A stretch of 64,000 nucleotides of DNA from Aliarcobacter trophiarum LMG 25534 (GTDB lineage: Bacteria; Campylobacterota; Campylobacteria; Campylobacterales; Arcobacteraceae), in the NCBI RefSeq assembly GCF_003355515.1, contig NZ_CP031367.1:1-64000 (forward strand). Reading direction: 5' to 3'. Below are positions 54,276 to 63,899 of the stretch, piece by piece. Position 1 is the stretch's first letter. Each line of letters opens with the position of its first letter. Position numbers and translations under genes: made by a program. The notes below the pieces were generated by a model that worked only from the letters and a program-made list of their open reading frames with translations, had not been told where the DNA came from and ran no database searches.

Positions 54276-55259
54276 ATGAGAGCTTTTGTAGTAGAAAAAG
54301 ATAAAAATGGTGAAGTTAGTTCTAGTGTAAAAGAGGTAGAAAAACCAATTTGTGGTGAAGATGAAGTTCTTATAAAAGTTACATACTCTAGTTTAAACTA
54401 TAAGGATGCTTTGAGCTCTATTGGACATAGTGGAGTTACTAGAAAATTTCCACATATAACTGGTGTTGATGTTATAGGAACTATTTTTGAGACAAAATCA
54501 AATCATTTTGAAGTAGGGCAGAGAGTTATTGTAACAGGATATGATTTGGGAATGAATACAGATGGTGGTCATGCACAGTTTACAAAGGTTCCTGCTTCAT
54601 GGATTGTAAAAGCACCAGATTGTTTAAGTGATAAAGAGATAATGTCATATGGAACAGCTGGACTAACAGCTGCTTTAAGCATAAATGAGTTGATTAATAA
54701 CAATATCTCTCCTGAAAGTGGAGATATTTTAGTTACAGGAGCAACAGGTGGTGTAGGCTCTTTAGCAGTTACTATTTTAAATAGTTTGGGCTTTAATGTT
54801 GTAGCAATTTCAGGGAAAAGTGATAAGATAGATTTTCTGAAAAAGATTGGTTCAAAGGAAGTTATTTTAAGAGACAACTTTTTAAAAGATAGTGCAAAAG
54901 CTCTTTTAGCTCCAAAATTTGCAGCTGTTATTGATACTGTAGGTGGAGATATTTTATCAACTTCTTTAAAGCAAACAAAATATGATGGAGTGGTTACTTG
55001 CTGTGGTCTTACAGCTTCAAGTGATTTAAATACAAATGTGTTTCCATTTATCTTAAGAGGTGTAAGACTTATTGGAATTGATAGTGTTGAGTGCAGTTTA
55101 GTTAAGAAACAAGAGTCATGGGAACAGTTAGCTAGTAAATTTAGGGTTGATAAGTTAAATACTATTATAAAAGAGATAACTCTTGATGAGATAGGAGATG
55201 CCTATAAAGAGCTACTTAATTCAAAAAGTATTGGAAGATATATAGTAAAGCTAAACTAA
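54276..55259 (+). CDS. YhdH/AcuI-type acrylyl-CoA reductase-like oxidoreductase
   Basis: A 327-residue MDR-superfamily NADPH oxidoreductase without zinc ligands. The family is shown by YSSLNYKDALSSIGHSGV, GHVIVTGYDLGMNTDGGHAQ-like GYDLGMNTDGG, and the coenzyme motif VTGATGGVGSLAVTIL (about 152-167). AcuI/YhdH reduce acryloyl-CoA and detoxify acrylate; the substrate here is not proven. It follows gpsA by 23 nt and ends the plus-strand run against the convergent HHH gene. Confidence 0.88.
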   Translation: MRAFVVEKDKNGEVSSSVKEVEKPICGEDEVLIKVTYSSLNYKDALSSIGHSGVTRKFPHITGVDVIGTIFETKSNHFEVGQRVIVTGYDLGMNTDGGHAQFTKVPASWIVKAPDCLSDKEIMSYGTAGLTAALSINELINNNISPESGDILVTGATGGVGSLAVTILNSLGFNVVAISGKSDKIDFLKKIGSKEVILRDNFLKDSAKALLAPKFAAVIDTVGGDILSTSLKQTKYDGVVTCCGLTASSDLNTNVFPFILRGVRLIGIDSVECSLVKKQESWEQLASKFRVDKLNTIIKEITLDEIGDAYKELLNSKSIGRYIVKLN

Positions 55260-55270
55260 AATATAAGTTT

Positions 55271-55762
55271 TTAATTTTCTAAATTCTGAGAGCTATTTTC
55301 TAAATCTTCTAAAAGTTTTTGACTATAGTTTGTCTCTTTTCCAGTTTTTAAAATTTTTGCTTGTTCAAGCCACTGATTTGCTCGTGCATAGTTTGGAAGA
55401 TTTAAGAAGTTTTCTACCCATTCAGTATTTTTACTAGTCCAAGATGAGATTTGTTCAAAATGGTAAATACCTAATTTAAACAGCTCATTTTCTATATTTT
55501 CATCTATACCTTTTATCTTTTTAAGGTTATCTTTTTTATTTGATGAACTCAAAACCATTGGTTTGAAGTCTAAACTAGCACTTTTATTGAAAATAGGATT
55601 GATTTTAAACTTATTTTTCTCAACAACATTTATATCTTTACTATTTTGTGCCGAGCAAAAAGTCTGTTTACTTCTTTTCCCAAGGATATAACCAAAAACT
55701 AGACCTAAGACAAAGGCAACTGCTAAATTCAAGACAATATACTGTGCGACATCTGTAAGCAT
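55271..55762 (-). CDS. membrane-anchored helix-hairpin-helix protein
   Basis: A 163-residue protein with one N-terminal membrane helix (about 8-28, IVLNLAVAFVLGLVFGYILG), a low-complexity linker, and a C-terminal helix-hairpin-helix-like domain: LKKIKGIDENIENELFKLGIYHFEQISSW, as in the flap-endonuclease-like domain also found fused to NADH dehydrogenase subunits. It lies 2 nt behind an OmpA-like gene on the same strand. Function unknown; the HHH may bind protein or nucleic acid. Confidence 0.8.
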   Translation of the reverse strand: MLTDVAQYIVLNLAVAFVLGLVFGYILGKRSKQTFCSAQNSKDINVVEKNKFKINPIFNKSASLDFKPMVLSSSNKKDNLKKIKGIDENIENELFKLGIYHFEQISSWTSKNTEWVENFLNLPNYARANQWLEQAKILKTGKETNYSQKLLEDLENSSQNLEN

Positions 55763-55764
55763 TA

Positions 55765-56751
55765 TTAATCCCCTATAATAAACTCTACTCTTCTATTTAT
55801 ATCTGATAAACCGTTTTCATCATCTTTTGCGATTGGTCGTTCATTTCCATATCCAACTGCTCTAATTCTATCTTTATCCACTCCAAAGCTTATTAAAATC
55901 TCTTTTACCATATCGGCTCTATCTTGAGATATTTTTTTATTAAGCTCCTTATTTCCTCTTGAGTCTGTATGACCACCAACCTCTATAGAAAAACTATTAT
56001 TTTCTTTTAAAATAATACTTAAGTTTTCTATCAACATCTTTGATTTTTCTGTTGGCTCTACACTTTTTCTTTCAAAAGATATTTTATCTGTGATAAAAAG
56101 GTTATTTACAAGCAATTGTACATCATCTTTTGACAAAATACTCTTTTTTTCTTGAAGATTATTATTTAATTTATTTAATTCATCATCTTTTGTAACATTT
56201 TCTTGATTTAAGTCAACACTTTTAATTTTTTCATAGATATTTGTTTGAATCTCATAGTTTGATATTTTTGAAAGAGTTATATTTACTAATTCCCTATAGC
56301 TTTCATCTTTAAGAAAGCCTTCTAAAACTATTTTATTACCATCAAAACTTATTTTTGAGTTATCTTCAAAATTATCTTTCAAAATAGCAGTTAGCTCTAC
56401 AATTTGCTCTAATAAATCTTTATTAATTTGACTATTTTCCACAATAGTAATATTTTCTAAGTTATTTATCTTTAAAAAATCAGTAATTTTCTTTGCCATT
56501 TCATTGCTTGAAAATATACCGCTTAAAAATAGTTTATTGTTGTTTTTTGTAATAACAAAGTTTGATGAAACATAAGTGGGTTTTTTAAAGAAATCTTCAC
56601 TAAAGAACTTAAATATACTATTTTTCTCATTTAACTCTATACTCTCTTTTTTATTTGCAAAGTAATCTTTATAATCAAAAGTATAAATAGATAAAATATT
56701 TAGAGATATAAATAAAATTAGTAAAATAGAAATCTTCATAAAAATTGACAT
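55765..56751 (-). CDS. OmpA-family protein with BON-like repeats
   Basis: A 328-residue protein: an N-terminal membrane anchor or signal helix (about 5-22, no lipobox), a middle part with BON-like repeats (SSNFVITKNNNKLFLSGIFSS, KISFDGNKIVLEGFLKDE), a Lys/Glu/Asn linker, and a C-terminal OmpA peptidoglycan-binding domain (about 215-328; SIEVGGHTDSRGN, RADMVKEILISFGVDKDRI, INRRVEFII). It likely tethers to the cell wall. AAGGA supports ATG 56751. It is paired with the HHH protein downstream, suggesting a joint envelope role. Confidence 0.87.
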   Translation of the reverse strand: MSIFMKISILLILFISLNILSIYTFDYKDYFANKKESIELNEKNSIFKFFSEDFFKKPTYVSSNFVITKNNNKLFLSGIFSSNEMAKKITDFLKINNLENITIVENSQINKDLLEQIVELTAILKDNFEDNSKISFDGNKIVLEGFLKDESYRELVNITLSKISNYEIQTNIYEKIKSVDLNQENVTKDDELNKLNNNLQEKKSILSKDDVQLLVNNLFITDKISFERKSVEPTEKSKMLIENLSIILKENNSFSIEVGGHTDSRGNKELNKKISQDRADMVKEILISFGVDKDRIRAVGYGNERPIAKDDENGLSDINRRVEFIIGD

Positions 56752-56775
56752 ATGTTTTCCTTGTCTAACTAAATA

Positions 56776-57807
56776 TTAGAAATCATCAAAATCTATACTA
56801 CCTTTTGAGTAGTTTACTACATTCCCTTCAAAGAAGTTTGTTCTTTGGTCATTAAAACTTGCATATCCGTCTACCCATGGAATTGGATGTTTTACATTAT
56901 ATTCAGGTTTGTATCCTATAGCTTCAAGTCTTCTATCTGCTAGATATTCAATATATTGTCTAATAATACTATCTGTAAATCCTAAAATTTGCCCCTGAGT
57001 AATATAAGCTCCCCAAGATGCCTCTAAATCAACAGCTTTTCTAAACATTGCTCTAACTTTTTCTTCTAGTTCAGGTGTAAAAAGGTCTGCTCTCTCTTTT
57101 CTTACACTATTTATCATATTTTGAAATAGTAAAAGGTGAGTTACCTCATCTCTTTGAATAAATCTAATCATTTGTGAACTTCCAAGCATTTTCCCACTTT
57201 TCCCAAGTGCATAAATAGCTGCAAATCCAGCATAAAAATATAGTCCTTCTAAAATTTGATTGGCAAACATTGCTAAAACCATCTTCTCATCAGTTAAATC
57301 GCCATTTGATAAATCTTCATAAACTCCAGCAATATAAGTATTTTTTTCTCTTAGTTTTGTATCTGTTTTCCACATATCATAGATTAAATCTGTATTATCA
57401 GAGATACTTTCAACCATAACAGCATAAGATTTACTATGATTTGCTTCTTCATATGATTGTCTTGATAAACAAGCATTTATTTCAGGAGCAGTAATATATG
57501 GATTGATATTATCCATAAGGTTATTTGTTTGTAAACTATCCATAAAAATTAGTTGACTTAAAACCAAATCATACATTCTTTTTTCAGGTTGAGTTAAAAA
57601 CTTATAATCTTTAGCATCTTGTGTCATTTGAACTTCTCGTGGAAACCAAGTATTTGCCTCCATCATATCCCAAAGTCTCAAAGCCCACTCATATTTCATT
57701 CTTGTAAAATTTATCATTCCATCAGAGTTACCACCAAAAACTCTTCTGTCATTTAAACTCTCTTTTGAGTTTGGATTATATATTGTTTTTCTTTTATTAC
57801 TATGCAT
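56776..57807 (-). CDS. nrdB: class Ia ribonucleotide reductase small subunit
   Basis: Di-iron tyrosyl-radical subunit of 343 residues. Metal ligands are in the EXXH of the helix [11 protein letters not shown], which also provides the radical-type Tyr four residues after the His, and in [13 protein letters not shown]; an Asp ligand is in FMDSLQTNN. It makes the radical used by NrdA for deoxynucleotide synthesis. It follows nrdA by 24 nt on the same strand. No extra cofactor maturase (NrdI) is adjacent, consistent with class Ia rather than Ib. Confidence 0.97.
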   Translation of the reverse strand: MHSNKRKTIYNPNSKESLNDRRVFGGNSDGMINFTRMKYEWALRLWDMMEANTWFPREVQMTQDAKDYKFLTQPEKRMYDLVLSQLIFMDSLQTNNLMDNINPYITAPEINACLSRQSYEEANHSKSYAVMVESISDNTDLIYDMWKTDTKLREKNTYIAGVYEDLSNGDLTDEKMVLAMFANQILEGLYFYAGFAAIYALGKSGKMLGSSQMIRFIQRDEVTHLLLFQNMINSVRKERADLFTPELEEKVRAMFRKAVDLEASWGAYITQGQILGFTDSIIRQYIEYLADRRLEAIGYKPEYNVKHPIPWVDGYASFNDQRTNFFEGNVVNYSKGSIDFDDF

Positions 57808-57831
57808 TTTTACTCCTTCTAAAATTTACTA

Positions 57832-60216
57832 TTATTGACAACCAGCACACTCCATACTTCTATCTTCTACATCATTTTTTGCTTCTGGACTTTGACTTCT
57901 TAAATAGTATGTTGATTTAAGACCTAGTTTCCATGCTAATGTATATATTTCATGAAGATGTTTTCCACTTGCTTTGTCTAAACTCATAAAGATATTTGTG
58001 CTTTGACCTTGATCTATCCATTTTTGTCTTATTGCTGCTGCTTTTACAACTTGAAGTTGATCTATTTCAAATGCTGGTGTATAAAAAGACCAAGTTTCAG
58101 GGCTTAGTTTTGGAGCAACAACTGGAATTAGTCCACTTAAATTCTCTTCAAACCATTTTCTTTTATAAACAGGTTCTATTGCTTGAGTAGTTCCTACTAA
58201 AATAGAGATAGATGATGTAGGAGCAATAGCCATTAGATAACCATTTCTCATACCATCTTTTTTAACTTTTTCTCGTAAATATTCCCAATCACAAGAGTTA
58301 TCAAATAAATCTTTCTCTACAATAGCATTTACAGCTTGTGGAGTATGATCATGAGGCATAATACCTTTGCTCCAATTTGAACCCTCAAAAGTAGGGTAAG
58401 AGCCTTTTTCTATTGCTAAATTTGAACTTGATAAAATAGTATTATAAGAGATACACTCCATAATCTCATCTATTTTTTTAAAATGCTCACTACTTCCCCA
58501 AGATATTTTATTATTTGCTAACATCTCGGCTTCACCCATAACACCAAGTCCAATTGCTCTAGATTTTAAGTTTGTAGCTTTTACTTTTCTAAGTGGATAA
58601 AAGTTTAAATCTATAACATTATCAAGCATATTTACAGCTATTGGAGTTACTCTTTTTATATCTTCATTTGTATTTATTCTTGATAGATTTATACTTGCAA
58701 GATTACAAACAGCAGTGTTTCCATCTATTTTTTGTTTTTCAACTATAAAGATTTTTTTGCCATTTATACTATCAAGAGCGGTTACCTTATTTGCTTTTTT
58801 TGTAATTCCACCATCAACAAGAACTAAATCCTCTTCTTCAAAAGTTTTTATAACTCCATCTTCAAACTCTATTTGTATTTTGTAGTGGTTTGGATTTGTA
58901 TTTTGGAAAATCTCTGTACAAAGGTTTGAACTTCTAATATGCCCAACATGAGGGTTTGGATTTACTCTATTTGCACTATCTTTAAAGCATAAAAATGGGC
59001 TTCCACTTTCAAAATATGAAGTTAAGATTTTTTTCCATAAATCTTTTGCTTTTATTCTATTTTTAGTAATATCATCATTATTTTCATATGCAATATATTT
59101 TGTTTCAAACTCTTCTCCAAAACACTCGCTTAAATCTTTAACTTCAACAGGATCAAAAAGTGTCCAATGTCCATCTTCTAAAACTCTTTGCATAAAGATA
59201 TCACTTATCCATAGTGCTGGAAATAAATCATGTGCTCTACGTCTCTCTTCTCCACTATTTTTCTTTAAATCTATAAAATCCATAATATCCATGTGCCAAG
59301 GCTCAAGATACACAGCAATTGCCCCTTTTCTTGTACCTAATTGATCAACAGCAATAGCAATATCATTTGTGATTTTTAAAAATGGAATTGTTCCACCTGC
59401 TGCACTTTTATGTCCATCAATAGCACCACCTAAACTTCTAATTTGATTCCAATCCCAGCCAATTCCACCACCAAATTTACTCAATAGTGCCATCTCTTTA
59501 TATCCATCAAAGATACCTTCAATATTATCTGGACTTGAACCAATATAACAAGAGCTTAATTGATGTCTATTTGTTCTAGCATTACTTAGAGTTGGAGTTG
59601 CAAGCATTACTTCAAATTTAGAGATAACATCATAAAACTCTTTTGCTTTTTCTTGTTTATTTTTTTCATTTTGAGCCAAAAACATAGCAATTGCCATAAA
59701 CATCTGTTGAGGTAACTCAATTGGCTCACCTTTGCTATTTTTTAATAAATATCTGTCATATAGAGTTTTTATCCCTAGATAGTTAAATAAAAAATCTCTC
59801 TCTTGCTTTATATAAGAGTTTAAATCATTTAAATCATAACCATTTGCTAAGTTTGGAATAATTCTTCCTGCTTCAACTCCAAAGCTGATATAATCCTTTA
59901 AATGTCTATAAGCATCACCTTTTACTCCATGAGTTGCAATTCCTACTCTATGATACAAATCGTATAGAAATAGTCTTGCTGCAACAAAAGTCCAGTTTGG
60001 AACATCTATATCTATTTTTTCAACAGCTGTTTTAATTAAGGCATCTTGAATATCACTTGAGTGCATTCCATCAATAAATTTTATGCGAGAGTCAAGTTCA
60101 AGTTCACTTTGGCTAACTCCATCGAGTTTTGCCGTTGCTTCTATAGTCATTTTTTGGATTTTTGTAATATCCAAAACTTCTTTTCTTCCATTTCTTTTTT
60201 GTATCATTATTGTCAT
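57832..60216 (-). CDS. nrdA: class Ia ribonucleotide reductase large subunit
   Basis: Catalytic subunit of 794 residues that reduces ribonucleoside diphosphates. It has an N-terminal ATP-cone (about 1-95), the substrate loop with Cys in LSSCYIGSSPDNIEG, SNLCTEIFQNT, the AVCNLASINL Cys and the C-terminal redox pair ECAGCQ. Between CTEI and AVCNLAS lies an extra ~55-residue insert (roughly PNHYKIQIEFEDG to KIFIVEKQ) not present in E. coli NrdA. AGGG supports the ATG at 60216. It is followed by nrdB and preceded by purB. Confidence 0.97.
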   Translation of the reverse strand: MTIMIQKRNGRKEVLDITKIQKMTIEATAKLDGVSQSELELDSRIKFIDGMHSSDIQDALIKTAVEKIDIDVPNWTFVAARLFLYDLYHRVGIATHGVKGDAYRHLKDYISFGVEAGRIIPNLANGYDLNDLNSYIKQERDFLFNYLGIKTLYDRYLLKNSKGEPIELPQQMFMAIAMFLAQNEKNKQEKAKEFYDVISKFEVMLATPTLSNARTNRHQLSSCYIGSSPDNIEGIFDGYKEMALLSKFGGGIGWDWNQIRSLGGAIDGHKSAAGGTIPFLKITNDIAIAVDQLGTRKGAIAVYLEPWHMDIMDFIDLKKNSGEERRRAHDLFPALWISDIFMQRVLEDGHWTLFDPVEVKDLSECFGEEFETKYIAYENNDDITKNRIKAKDLWKKILTSYFESGSPFLCFKDSANRVNPNPHVGHIRSSNLCTEIFQNTNPNHYKIQIEFEDGVIKTFEEEDLVLVDGGITKKANKVTALDSINGKKIFIVEKQKIDGNTAVCNLASINLSRINTNEDIKRVTPIAVNMLDNVIDLNFYPLRKVKATNLKSRAIGLGVMGEAEMLANNKISWGSSEHFKKIDEIMECISYNTILSSSNLAIEKGSYPTFEGSNWSKGIMPHDHTPQAVNAIVEKDLFDNSCDWEYLREKVKKDGMRNGYLMAIAPTSSISILVGTTQAIEPVYKRKWFEENLSGLIPVVAPKLSPETWSFYTPAFEIDQLQVVKAAAIRQKWIDQGQSTNIFMSLDKASGKHLHEIYTLAWKLGLKSTYYLRSQSPEAKNDVEDRSMECAGCQ

Positions 60217-60236
60217 TTATTTGTCCCTATAAAAAC

Positions 60237-61565
60237 TTATTTAAAAACTCTATTAAAAATTTTCTCTACATTTTTTGTATAGTAGTCAAAATTAAAACAC
60301 TCTCTAATTTGCTCTTGACTTAAAGATTTTCCAAGTTCATCATCTGCAAGAAGATATTGTAGATATAAGCTTTCACCTTTTTCATTTGTAGTAGCTTTTC
60401 CTTTTTGTATCTCTTCCCAAACTTTCATAGCATTTCTTTGAACTATTTTATAAGCATCTTCACGGCTTACACCTTTTAAAGGAAGTTCAAGTAATACTCT
60501 TTGAGAAAATACAAGTCCACCTGTTAGGTTTAGGTTTTTCATCATATTTTCAGGCATAACCGTTAAATTTGCAATTACACTATTCATTCTATGAAGCATA
60601 AAATCTGTTGTGATAAATGCATCTGGTAACCAAAATCTCTCTGTTGAAGAGTGAGAAATATCTCTTTCATGCCAAAGTGCTACATTTTCCATAGCTGGAA
60701 TACAGTAAGCTCTTATCATTCTTGCTAATCCAGTTATATTCTCAGTTAAAATAGGGTTTCTTTTATGTGGCATTGCTGAACTCCCTTTTTGTCCAGCTGC
60801 AAAATACTCTTCTGCTTCATAAACTTCAGTTCTTTGAAGATGTCTTACTTGAACTGCAAACTTTTCAACACTTGAAGCTAATAGAGCAAGTGTAGTTGCT
60901 AGTCTTGCATATCTATCTCTATGAATTACTTGATTACTACAAGGTTCAGGCTTAAGACCTAATTCAGCCATTGCATACTCTTCAAGTTCTAAAGGTGCAT
61001 GAGCAAAATTTCCCATAGCTCCACTTATTTGACCAACAGCTATAACTTCCATTGTCTCTTCAAGATTTTTTAAATGTCTTTTAACTTCGTCATACCAAAC
61101 AGCTAAAGTTAATCCAAAAGTTATTGGTTCCCCATGAATTCCATGACTTCTACCAACCATTAAAGTAAATTTATGCTCCATAGCTCTTTTTTTAATGCTT
61201 TCAAGAAGCATTTTTACATCTTTGATTATAATTTCCAAAGAGTCTCTCATTTGAAGTGCAACACCAGTATCAACTGCATCTGAACTTGTCATTCCATAGT
61301 GAAACCATCTTGATTCAGCTCCTAGGCTTTCAGATACACTTGTGTTAAATGCTATTAAATCGTGTTTTGTAATAGCTTCAATCTCTTCAATTCTCTCTAC
61401 TGAAAACTTAGCATTCTTTACAATTTTATCACAATCATCATCTGGAATAAGACCTAATTTATTCCAAGCTTTTACTGCCGCTTTTTCAACTTCAAGCCAA
61501 GCTGCATATCTTGCTTCTTGAGTCCATTTTGAACTCATCTCTTCTCTTGCATATCTCTCTACCAT
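60237..61565 (-). CDS. purB: adenylosuccinate lyase
   Basis: Cleaves SAICAR and adenylosuccinate in purine synthesis. The 442-residue helical protein has the fumarase-superfamily signature GSSAMPHKRNP (catalytic Ser loop), the catalytic His in RSHGIHGEPITFG and TSSDAVDTGVALQ, with RFWLPDAF following. It is immediately upstream of nrdA (20 nt) and shares its strand, so a nucleotide-synthesis unit purB-nrdA-nrdB is likely. Divergent from a pseudouridine synthase gene. Confidence 0.97.
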   Translation of the reverse strand: MVERYAREEMSSKWTQEARYAAWLEVEKAAVKAWNKLGLIPDDDCDKIVKNAKFSVERIEEIEAITKHDLIAFNTSVSESLGAESRWFHYGMTSSDAVDTGVALQMRDSLEIIIKDVKMLLESIKKRAMEHKFTLMVGRSHGIHGEPITFGLTLAVWYDEVKRHLKNLEETMEVIAVGQISGAMGNFAHAPLELEEYAMAELGLKPEPCSNQVIHRDRYARLATTLALLASSVEKFAVQVRHLQRTEVYEAEEYFAAGQKGSSAMPHKRNPILTENITGLARMIRAYCIPAMENVALWHERDISHSSTERFWLPDAFITTDFMLHRMNSVIANLTVMPENMMKNLNLTGGLVFSQRVLLELPLKGVSREDAYKIVQRNAMKVWEEIQKGKATTNEKGESLYLQYLLADDELGKSLSQEQIRECFNFDYYTKNVEKIFNRVFK

Positions 61566-61598
61566 AAAATATCCTTCTAATCATATTTCTATAAAATT

Positions 61599-61604
61599 TA
61601 TACT
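61599..61604 (+). promoter_or_regulatory. -10 box of the RluA-type gene
   Basis: TATACT (61599-61604) lies about 55 nt upstream of the pseudouridine synthase start, in the divergent purB spacer. Between them an ATG at 61640 opens a seven-codon frame ending at the gene's ATGA; it lacks a good Shine-Dalgarno. Confidence 0.45.
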
Positions 61605-61659
61605 ATTATTATTAAAAATTAAGGGATATTGTATCCATTATGAACTTAAATATAGGAAG

Positions 61660-62568
61660 ATGATTTTGCCATTTATACTCAAAAAATATAGTGCTATAAA
61701 AGATAAGAAAATACAGATTTTTTTAATACATTATTTAAATTACAACCCCAAGGTAGCCCAAAGACTTATAGGAAAAGGAAGAGTATTTAGAAGTGATATG
61801 AGTGCTTTTAATCCTAGTGATATAATCGATTGTGATGAGATTTTTATAGGTGTATTTGAGGGACAAAGTAGGGGTTTGAAACCTCTTTTAGAGTTTAAAG
61901 ATTTTGCAATTTTTGATAAGCCAACAAATCTTATGGTTCATCCTATTTCAAAAAATACACCGTACTCTTTACTTGATGAGATAAGATTTCATTTTGGAGA
62001 AGATGCAAACTTAATTCATAGAATAGATGCTGAAACATCAGGGCTTGTAATTGTAGGTAAAAATAAAAGAAGTGAAGTAGAGCTAAAAGAGATGTTTCAA
62101 GATAAGAAATACCATAAATCTTATTTAGCAATTGCAAGAGGAAAAATAGAAAAAGAGTTAAGAATTGATAAAAATATCGATAAAGAAGGACTTTTAATAG
62201 GTGTTAAAATGAAAGTTTGTGAAAAAAATGAGGGTGGAAAAGAGTCAATTACAATTATAAAACCAATAAAATATAATAAAGAAAAAGATTTAACATTAGT
62301 TGAAGCTATTCCATTAACGGGAAGACAACATCAAATAAGAGTTCATCTGCACTCTATAAATCATACAATTTTAGGAGACCCAATTTATGGAATAGATGAT
62401 GTAAATGCAGAAAATTATCTAAATAAAACTCTAAGTAGTGATGATAGATTTACTTTAAGTGGCTCATTTAGGCTTTGGCTTCATGCAAACTATTTGGAGT
62501 TTAGCTATAAAAACATAAGCTATAAAATATGCTCAAAAAATCAAGAGATAATAGATGAGTTTTTTTAA
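61660..62568 (+). CDS. RluA-family pseudouridine synthase
   Basis: RNA-modifying enzyme of 302 residues. A short N-terminal S4-like region (about 15-60; KIQIFLIHYLNYNPKVAQRLIGKGRVF) precedes the catalytic domain with the active-site Asp in LIHRIDAETSGLVIVGK and the downstream LTGRQHQIRVHL motif. The target uridine (RluD, RluC or tRNA type) cannot be decided. AGGAAG precedes the ATG. A perfect hairpin spans the junction with the convergent hom gene. Confidence 0.92.
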   Translation: MILPFILKKYSAIKDKKIQIFLIHYLNYNPKVAQRLIGKGRVFRSDMSAFNPSDIIDCDEIFIGVFEGQSRGLKPLLEFKDFAIFDKPTNLMVHPISKNTPYSLLDEIRFHFGEDANLIHRIDAETSGLVIVGKNKRSEVELKEMFQDKKYHKSYLAIARGKIEKELRIDKNIDKEGLLIGVKMKVCEKNEGGKESITIIKPIKYNKEKDLTLVEAIPLTGRQHQIRVHLHSINHTILGDPIYGIDDVNAENYLNKTLSSDDRFTLSGSFRLWLHANYLEFSYKNISYKICSKNQEIIDEFF

Positions 62569-62590
62569 ATAGAAGAGTTAATCTTCTATT
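62568..62590. terminator. bidirectional terminator between the RluA-type gene and hom
   Basis: AATAGAAGA (62568-62576) pairs perfectly with TCTTCTATT (62582-62590). The hom stop codon (62580-62578) is in the 5-nt loop and the other gene's stop abuts the stem. Confidence 0.7.
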
Positions 62591-63840
62591 CTTATCATTG
62601 CAGGTTTTTTAAGTACAACTCCAGAATTTTCAAGCTCATTTATAGCTTTTACAATATCTCTTTCTACACAAGTATGAGTTGTAAGAAGTAGGTTTGCTTT
62701 TGCATCTTTTTTTGCTTTTTGCATCATATTTTCAATAGAGATTTTATTGTCTCCAAAAACCTTTGCAACTTTTGCTAAAGTACCACTTTTATCCGCAACT
62801 TCTAGTCTTAAGTAGTATTTTGTTTTTATTTCATCTTTTGGCATAAGTGTTGGTTTTATGCCAACTTGTTTTTCGAAACCTAGCATAGGTGAGCCTTTAC
62901 CTCGTCTTGCTATATCAATAATATTTGCAATAACAGCACTAGCAGTTGCATCACCACCCGCTCCAGCTCCATAGTACATAGTCTCTCCAACTTTGTCACC
63001 AATTACTGAAACTCCATTCATAACACCATCTACTTTTGCTATCATCTTATTTAGTGGAATTAAAACAGGATGAACTCTAAGCTCTATTTGATTATCCACT
63101 TTTTTTGCAATTCCTAGAAGCTTAATATTATAGTCAAACTCTTTTGCAAACTCTATATCTGTTTGTTTGATATTTTGAATACCTTCAATTAAAATCTCTT
63201 CAGGTTTTACATCTATTCCATAAGCGATTGAACCTAAAATTAGAAGTTTGTGAGCTGTATCAAATCCACCAACATCAAATGTAGGATCAGCTTCTGCATA
63301 ACCTAAATCTTGAGCCTCTTTTAGAATCTCATCATAACTTGCACCCTCATTTATCATCTTTGTAAGCATATAGTTGCAAGTTCCATTCATAATACCTTGA
63401 ATAGATTTAATATTATTTGCACTTAATCCATCTCTTAAAGCATTAATGATTGGAATTCCACCAGCAACTGCAGCTTCAAACTCAAAAGGAGTATCACTTG
63501 CTAGTTCTTGAAGCTCATATCTATGGTAAGCTAAAAGTGCTTTATTTGCAGTGACAACTGATTTACCATTTTCTAAAGCTTTTTTTACTATCTCATAAGG
63601 CTTTTCTATTCCACCCATAAGCTCAACAACAATATCAATATTTGGATCATCCAAAACCTTTGATACATCAGTTGTAAGCTCAATTTCAACATCTCTTTTT
63701 TTATTTAAATTTGAAACTACTCCAATAGTTGGAACTATCTCAACTCCAGCTCGTGAAGTGATAATACTTTTATTATCTCTTAAGATATTTGCAACACTTG
63801 TTCCAACAGTTCCAACACCAATAATTCCAACTTTAAGCAT
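62578..63840 (-). CDS. hom: homoserine dehydrogenase
   Basis: Reduces aspartate semialdehyde to homoserine for threonine and methionine. The 420-residue protein has the Rossmann loop GIIGVGTVGTSVANIL (about 5-20), the catalytic region GIMNGTCNYMLTKM and DLGYAEADPTFDVGGFDTAHKL, and a C-terminal ACT domain (about 345-415; LRLEVADKSGTLAKVAKVF) that allows threonine feedback. It lies downstream of an aminotransferase gene on the same strand, with a hairpin between. AAAAGGA is the Shine-Dalgarno. Confidence 0.97.
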   Translation of the reverse strand: MLKVGIIGVGTVGTSVANILRDNKSIITSRAGVEIVPTIGVVSNLNKKRDVEIELTTDVSKVLDDPNIDIVVELMGGIEKPYEIVKKALENGKSVVTANKALLAYHRYELQELASDTPFEFEAAVAGGIPIINALRDGLSANNIKSIQGIMNGTCNYMLTKMINEGASYDEILKEAQDLGYAEADPTFDVGGFDTAHKLLILGSIAYGIDVKPEEILIEGIQNIKQTDIEFAKEFDYNIKLLGIAKKVDNQIELRVHPVLIPLNKMIAKVDGVMNGVSVIGDKVGETMYYGAGAGGDATASAVIANIIDIARRGKGSPMLGFEKQVGIKPTLMPKDEIKTKYYLRLEVADKSGTLAKVAKVFGDNKISIENMMQKAKKDAKANLLLTTHTCVERDIVKAINELENSGVVLKKPAMIRIED

Positions 63841-63858
63841 AAAATAATCCTTTTAAAA

Positions 63859-63879
63859 GATTCCTATCTAAAAGGAATC
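63859..63879 (-). terminator. hairpin with T-run between the aminotransferase gene and hom
   Basis: GATTCCT (63859-63865) and AGGAATC (63873-63879) pair around a 7-nt loop; on the minus strand TTTT follows, just before the hom Shine-Dalgarno. It could terminate, or attenuate readthrough into hom. Confidence 0.55.
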
Positions 63880-63899
63880 GTACTCATACATTTTTATTT

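Noticed and set aside
61640-61663. Seven-codon upstream frame before the RluA-type gene
   Set aside because: Shine-Dalgarno spacing is poor and such short frames are frequent by chance in AT-rich leaders; noted only in the promoter entry.
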